Shown here: piece by piece, positions 6,757-9,603 of the stretch | Position numbering within the stretch: position 1 is the stretch's first letter | Layout: the number at the start of each line of letters is the position of its first letter | NCBI GenBank assembly: GCA_965370265.1 | Contig: CBDUSL010000027.1 | Coordinates: forward strand, 1 to 9,603 | DNA: 9,603 bases | Source: CBDUSL01 sp965370265 | Lineage (GTDB): Bacteria > Patescibacteriota > Patescibacteriia > JAXHNJ01 | Direction: 5' to 3' | Translations under genes and position numbers: made by a program | Notes under the pieces: generated by a model | The model's database searches: none | Seen by the model: only the letters and a program-made list of their open reading frames with translations | What the model was told of the DNA's origin: nothing

Positions 6757-6902
6757 ATAAATTTTTTTGCCTGAAATTAGCCAAAAATCTAAATAATTGG
6801 ATTTTATTGTAAAGACAACCCTCGTATTAACAAAAAAATGGGAATATTAAAACAAATAACGATAAAAACAAAAAAATAATAAAAACATAACTTAGCAGAA
6901 AC

Positions 6903-6926
6903 AAGGACCAAGGAAAGGACCAAGGA
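6903..6926 (+). repeat. Perfect tandem duplication of a purine-rich 12-mer in the leader
   Basis: AAGGACCAAGGA occurs twice head to tail (6903-6914 and 6915-6926), placing four AAGGA SD-like strings in a row in the leader RNA. The last is 10 nt before the ATG of the tiny leader ORF at 6937. It could be a ribosome stand-by or loading site, or a target for an anti-SD-like RNA; this is inference. Confidence 0.6.
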
Positions 6927-6936
6927 AAACGTGATA

Positions 6937-6954
6937 ATGCTAACTATTTTTTGA
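6937..6954 (+). CDS. Possible five-codon leader peptide (MLTIF)
   Basis: ATG CTA ACT ATT TTT TGA, preceded by AAGGA ending 10 nt upstream (6922-6926). A GTG two codons earlier (6931) would give VIMLTIF in the same frame. It ends 32 nt before the TTG of the big gene, so ribosomes stopping here would lie just before its SD. Too short to prove from sequence; proposed as a translational or transcriptional control element. Confidence 0.3.
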   Translation: MLTIF

Positions 6955-6971
6955 TAAACTTTGTTTTTGTG

Positions 6972-6979
6972 AGGAAGGG
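6972..6979 (+). promoter_or_regulatory. Ribosome-binding site that decides the TTG start
   Basis: AGGAAGGG lies 7 nt before the TTG at 6987. Two other in-frame non-ATG starts, TTG 6951 and GTG 6969, have no SD before them, and the frame is closed by TAA at 6888-6890. No in-frame ATG precedes the HTH domain. TTG 6987 is therefore the best start and places the HTH about 15 residues from the N-terminus, as expected for this domain type. Confidence 0.7.
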
Positions 6980-6986
6980 TATAAGT

Positions 6987-9603
6987 TTGAAGAGGGAACA
7001 AATCAACTGGAAAGAAAAACCAAAACTGCTTTCTTTGAGTGATGTTTCGCGTCTCCTAAATATCCATCCAAACACTTTAAGAAACTGGGAAAAAAGAGGG
7101 AAGATAAAATCAGTTAGAATTGGAACTCGGCACGACAGGAGATATGAAAAAGAGGTAATTATTAAATTATATAATTACCTAAATAACGAACGAGACACCT
7201 TTACCAAAAAGAAACTTGCCTTAAGATGGAGCGTGGTTATTCCGGTAGTCACTTTGATTATCGGAGCAACTCTTGGCTCCATTTTTATTTTCCGTGATTC
7301 TGACCATAGCTCCGAACTGGCTCTGGAAGAAAATGAAAGTATTGTCGTCGGGGTAGAGGGGGAGGAAGGGGATGTGGATGAGGGAACAATCGCCGGAATT
7401 TCTGAAGAGTTTGAAAAAGAAATTAAGGAAGCAAAAATAAAAGAAACAGCGGCTATTAAATATGAATATAAGGGTCCGGCCATAGGCTATGTTTTTGTCT
7501 GGATAAGTTTGTTTTTTGGTTTTATATTTTTTCTTTATTCTATTAAGTATTATTTTACGGTGGCGGTGGTTCTTGGTTTTTCACAAACGGGCAATAGCCC
7601 TAATGGAAATGGAAATGGAAACGGTAATGGCAACGGGAATGGACATCACAAAAACGGATATCTAAATAGTCTTCTCACAAAACATAAAACAGGAATGAGA
7701 AACGGCTATGGTGGCTTGGACAAAAATGGAAATGGCAACGGTAATGGTGATCAAAAAAGAGGATTGTTCAACCGCATGTTTTTTACTGATGGCAACGGTA
7801 ATGGCAATGATAACGGCAAAGTAAATGGTTACCAAAATGGTAATGGCAATGGGATAAAAGCCCGGTTTAGTGGTTTTTTTAAGAATGGTATTGATGGTAA
7901 CGGAAACGGCAGCGGAAATGATCATAAAAATGGTGTTGGCAAAAACGGAACAGGGGCGGCTGGTATGTGGTGGGCCTTGGATCATATCCCGGCAGAAAAA
8001 CAGCCTTTTATTTCGGTTCAACTTCCTTTTTATAACGAAAAAAAAGTGGCTAACCGTATTCTCACGGCTTGCACTTCTTTTGACTATGATAATTACGAAG
8101 TAATAGTGGCTGATGATTCTACCGATGAAACGGTGGAAATTGTAAAAAAATGGGCCAAACATCCCCGGGTCAAGGTTTTACATCGTGATGACCGGTCCGG
8201 GTTTAAAGGCGGAGCTTTGAGAGAAGCAATGAAGATAATGAATCCGAGAACCGAATTTATTGTTGTTTTTGACGCGGATTTTGTTCCTTATCCGGACACT
8301 CTGACCCAATTTCTCAAATATTTCCACATTAGCGCTGGTAATGGTGATAATAATAGCCATTTTCAAAACTATAAAAATACGAATATTGCGGCGGTTCAGG
8401 GCTATCAGTGGCATGTTCTTAATAAGAATGAAAACTGGATAACCAGGGCTGTCCGAACCGAATTTGCCGGTTCATATGTAATAGAAAGGCCAGGCACGGA
8501 AATTATCGGTTCTTTAAAGCAGATTGCCGGCTCGGTATATATGATAAGGGCGGATGTTCTAAGTAAATATGGCTGGGGGACCTCTATTACTGAAGATTTT
8601 GAACTGACTATGAAGCTTTACGCCGACGGATACCGGGTTTTATATACTCCTTATATTCAGGGGCCTTCCGAATGTGTTTCCACCTTAAAACGTCTTATCC
8701 GACAGAGAATGCGTTGGGCCGAAGGCCATACTTTTAATATAAAGAAATATTTTAAGAAAGTAATTTTTTCGAGATACCTTCGTAAAAGGGAGAAGCTGGA
8801 GTTTTTATATCTCGCTCCCTACTATCTTCAAGCCTGTTTTTTTCTGATTGGGACTCTGTGCTGGTTTATATCGGACGCGATTTTGGGTGCGCGCCTGCCT
8901 TTTTGGACCGCTCTCTGGGGCTGGTCTCTGGTTTTTACTAATATGCTTTCTTTGCCTTTGGTTAATTCAGTCGGTCTTTTTCTGGAAGAATCAGATGAAA
9001 AAGACTACATGGGCATATTCTCTTTTATTATTCTTTCTTATGTTCTGGTTCCTTTCCAGGCTTATGCCTCCTTTAAAGGTCTGCTGGAAAAAGAAGAGGG
9101 AAACTGGTTTAGAACTCCCAAGTCCGGACATATTACCGATTCATTTGCTCGTTCGCATTTCCGGCGCTGGTTCGGAGCCCTCTTTCCGGGCCGGGTCAGA
9201 TCTTCTTTAGGAAAACAGCCGGCTCTCTCTGGCCAGTACCTTGAGATGTCCTCGTCCAACCAGCAGTTTAATGATTTTAAGATTAAAAAGAGAACTAAAA
9301 AAGCCATAATTATTAAACATGCTTTTATTTCTCTCCTGGTTTTTGCCAGCAGCTTATTAGTCATTTTATCTTATACCTCAGTAGATTATGACTATGTGGT
9401 TGAAGATAATCATAATATAAAAATAGGGAAGATTAGTGATCCAGCTTCTGAGGATGAGACCGAAACTATAGGTCAGGATGTGTCTCTTGAAGAAGGGGAA
9501 GATGTATCTCTTAAGGAAGAAGAAATCCCTCCTTCAGAACCCCCCCCAGTTCATACAGTCCGATATACCGAAAAAGAAATAGAAGATATTGCTGATTCCG
9601 GAA
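6987..9603 (+). CDS. HTH - membrane - Gly/Asn-rich linker - processive GT2 glycosyltransferase fusion (3' truncated by window edge)
   Basis: At least 872 codons in one frame. HTH of MerR/excisionase type at about 14-65 (LSDVSRLLNIHPNTLRNWEKRG, then HDRRY). Membrane segment 80-102; acidic loop 103-163; membrane segment 164-198; Gly-Asn-rich linker 202-326. The GT2 catalytic domain, from 341, has ADDSTDE (Asp376/377), DAD 429-431, TED 535-537 and QRMRW 573-577, the full set of cellulose/mannan/hyaluronan-synthase-like processive enzymes using nucleotide sugars on the cytosolic face. Hydrophobic segments follow at about 605-632, 636-662, 672-696 and 773-799, with cytosolic-looking WFRTPK near 709. 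The remainder is acidic and Pro-rich, probably outside. TTG start with good SD, own promoter. An Asn-rich insertion sits at 449-466. Glycosyltransferase identity is secure; the sugar is unknown. A regulatory role for the HTH is inference. M327 could serve as an internal start (AGGGG about 11 nt upstream). Confidence 0.93.
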   Translation, partial: MKREQINWKEKPKLLSLSDVSRLLNIHPNTLRNWEKRGKIKSVRIGTRHDRRYEKEVIIKLYNYLNNERDTFTKKKLALRWSVVIPVVTLIIGATLGSIFIFRDSDHSSELALEENESIVVGVEGEEGDVDEGTIAGISEEFEKEIKEAKIKETAAIKYEYKGPAIGYVFVWISLFFGFIFFLYSIKYYFTVAVVLGFSQTGNSPNGNGNGNGNGNGNGHHKNGYLNSLLTKHKTGMRNGYGGLDKNGNGNGNGDQKRGLFNRMFFTDGNGNGNDNGKVNGYQNGNGNGIKARFSGFFKNGIDGNGNGSGNDHKNGVGKNGTGAAGMWWALDHIPAEKQPFISVQLPFYNEKKVANRILTACTSFDYDNYEVIVADDSTDETVEIVKKWAKHPRVKVLHRDDRSGFKGGALREAMKIMNPRTEFIVVFDADFVPYPDTLTQFLKYFHISAGNGDNNSHFQNYKNTNIAAVQGYQWHVLNKNENWITRAVRTEFAGSYVIERPGTEIIGSLKQIAGSVYMIRADVLSKYGWGTSITEDFELTMKLYADGYRVLYTPYIQGPSECVSTLKRLIRQRMRWAEGHTFNIKKYFKKVIFSRYLRKREKLEFLYLAPYYLQACFFLIGTLCWFISDAILGARLPFWTALWGWSLVFTNMLSLPLVNSVGLFLEESDEKDYMGIFSFIILSYVLVPFQAYASFKGLLEKEEGNWFRTPKSGHITDSFARSHFRRWFGALFPGRVRSSLGKQPALSGQYLEMSSSNQQFNDFKIKKRTKKAIIIKHAFISLLVFASSLLVILSYTSVDYDYVVEDNHNIKIGKISDPASEDETETIGQDVSLEEGEDVSLKEEEIPPSEPPPVHTVRYTEKEIEDIADSG
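7590..7964 (+). repeat. Gly-Asn repeat region within the glycosyltransferase gene
   Basis: Encodes residues 202-326: blocks of alternating Asn-Gly (206-219, 247-254, 269-274, 284-289, 304-308) separated by short basic/hydrophobic pieces. All four Gly codons and both Asn codons are used in the first block, so the amino-acid pattern is kept although the DNA repeat is degenerate. The interspersed pieces LNSLL (226-230), FNRMFF (261-266) and FSGFFK (294-299) recur every 33-35 residues, making an approximately threefold repeat. Confidence 0.85.

Larger units (their letters stand above)
6558..6986 (+). other. 429-bp intergenic region: terminator, repeats, promoter and long leader
   Basis: A very AT-rich spacer between the exosortase-like and glycosyltransferase genes. 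It holds two direct TAACTTAACAA copies (6590, 6613), an intrinsic terminator (6660-6690), a promoter (6690-6718), an inverted TAACTTAACAA copy (6746-6756), a perfect tandem 12-mer (6903-6926), a possible five-codon leader peptide (6937-6954) and the ribosome-binding site of the next gene (6972-6979). CCTAAC (6588-6593) and GTTAGG (6636-6641) form a wider 6-bp inverted repeat around the two direct copies. I see no convincing protein gene other than the minute leader ORF. Confidence 0.7.

Noticed and set aside
6838..6879. 13-codon + ORF (MGILKQITIKTKK) in the leader
   Set aside because: No SD (preceded by AAAAAAA) and Lys/Ile content expected of random A-rich sequence.
6804..7001. Hydrophobic 65-residue minus-strand ORF over the glycosyltransferase leader
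   Set aside because: Starts at TTG without an SD, overlaps the start region of a clearly coding + gene, and its hydrophobicity follows from A-rich DNA on the other strand (TTT/ATT codons).
7590..7964. CRISPR-like or microsatellite array
   Set aside because: The repetition is codon-level Asn-Gly with mixed synonymous codons and no unit-spacer structure; it is a coding low-complexity tract.
7662..8162. Long minus-strand frames opposite the Gly-Asn region
   Set aside because: They are rich in Ile, Val and Thr because they read the complement of GGN/AAY repeats; the + strand frame has complete GT2 motifs.
1..9603. Alternative genetic code (TGA as Gly, as in some CPR lineages)
   Set aside because: None of the recognised genes contains an in-frame TGA; Trp is TGG and Gly uses GGN, and the genes end at TAA or TAG.

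Overview
The window is AT-rich bacterial DNA with compact gene spacing, the standard code (TGA is used only as a stop) and several genes that start at GTG or TTG or lack a clear Shine-Dalgarno (SD) sequence. The mix of genes suggests a Patescibacteria/CPR-type bacterium, of the Parcubacteria kind: a shortened Mfd, Pth, an LCP (LytR-CpsA-Psr) protein, an exosortase/archaeosortase-like protein and a very unusual membrane glycosyltransferase. This placement is inferred from gene content and style; no rRNA or marker phylogeny was possible.

Left part (1-5667). A gene truncated by the window edge ends at 192 on the + strand, with an intrinsic terminator over its stop codon. Convergent to it, a minus-strand block reads lcp (5667-4174), pth (4164-3637), then mfd (3359-261). 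lcp and pth are nearly contiguous and share a strong sigma70-type promoter at 5723-5695. The 277-base gap between pth and mfd holds a probable unannotated small RNA on the opposite (+) strand. It has a promoter-like sequence, a 5' hairpin, a long 18+8 bp stem closing a 76-nt domain, an inner hairpin whose loop reads CTCCCTCCTA (an anti-SD mimic), and a terminal U-tract.

Right part (5668-9603). Divergent from lcp, and with its own promoter, is an exosortase/archaeosortase-family membrane protein (5784-6557) with candidate catalytic Cys118, Arg162 and His182. After a terminator and a second good promoter comes a leader of about 260 nt, then one uninterrupted reading frame from a TTG at 6987 to the window edge (at least 872 codons). 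This protein joins, in order: a MerR/excisionase-type helix-turn-helix; a transmembrane segment; an acidic, probably extracytoplasmic loop; a second membrane segment; about 125 residues of Gly-Asn-rich linker; a complete processive family-2 glycosyltransferase domain (DD, DAD, TED, QRMRW); further membrane segments; and an acidic C-terminal domain that continues beyond the window.

Working idea (inference). The lcp, exosortase and HTH-glycosyltransferase genes form a cell-envelope locus: polymer synthesis, polymer transfer and protein sorting at the surface. The core TAACTTAA occurs five times in the two intergenic regions flanking the exosortase gene, once within the promoter spacer of the glycosyltransferase gene. 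It is a candidate operator, possibly for the HTH domain of the same protein. The HTH-membrane-glycosyltransferase fusion and the + strand small RNA are the two most novel items.
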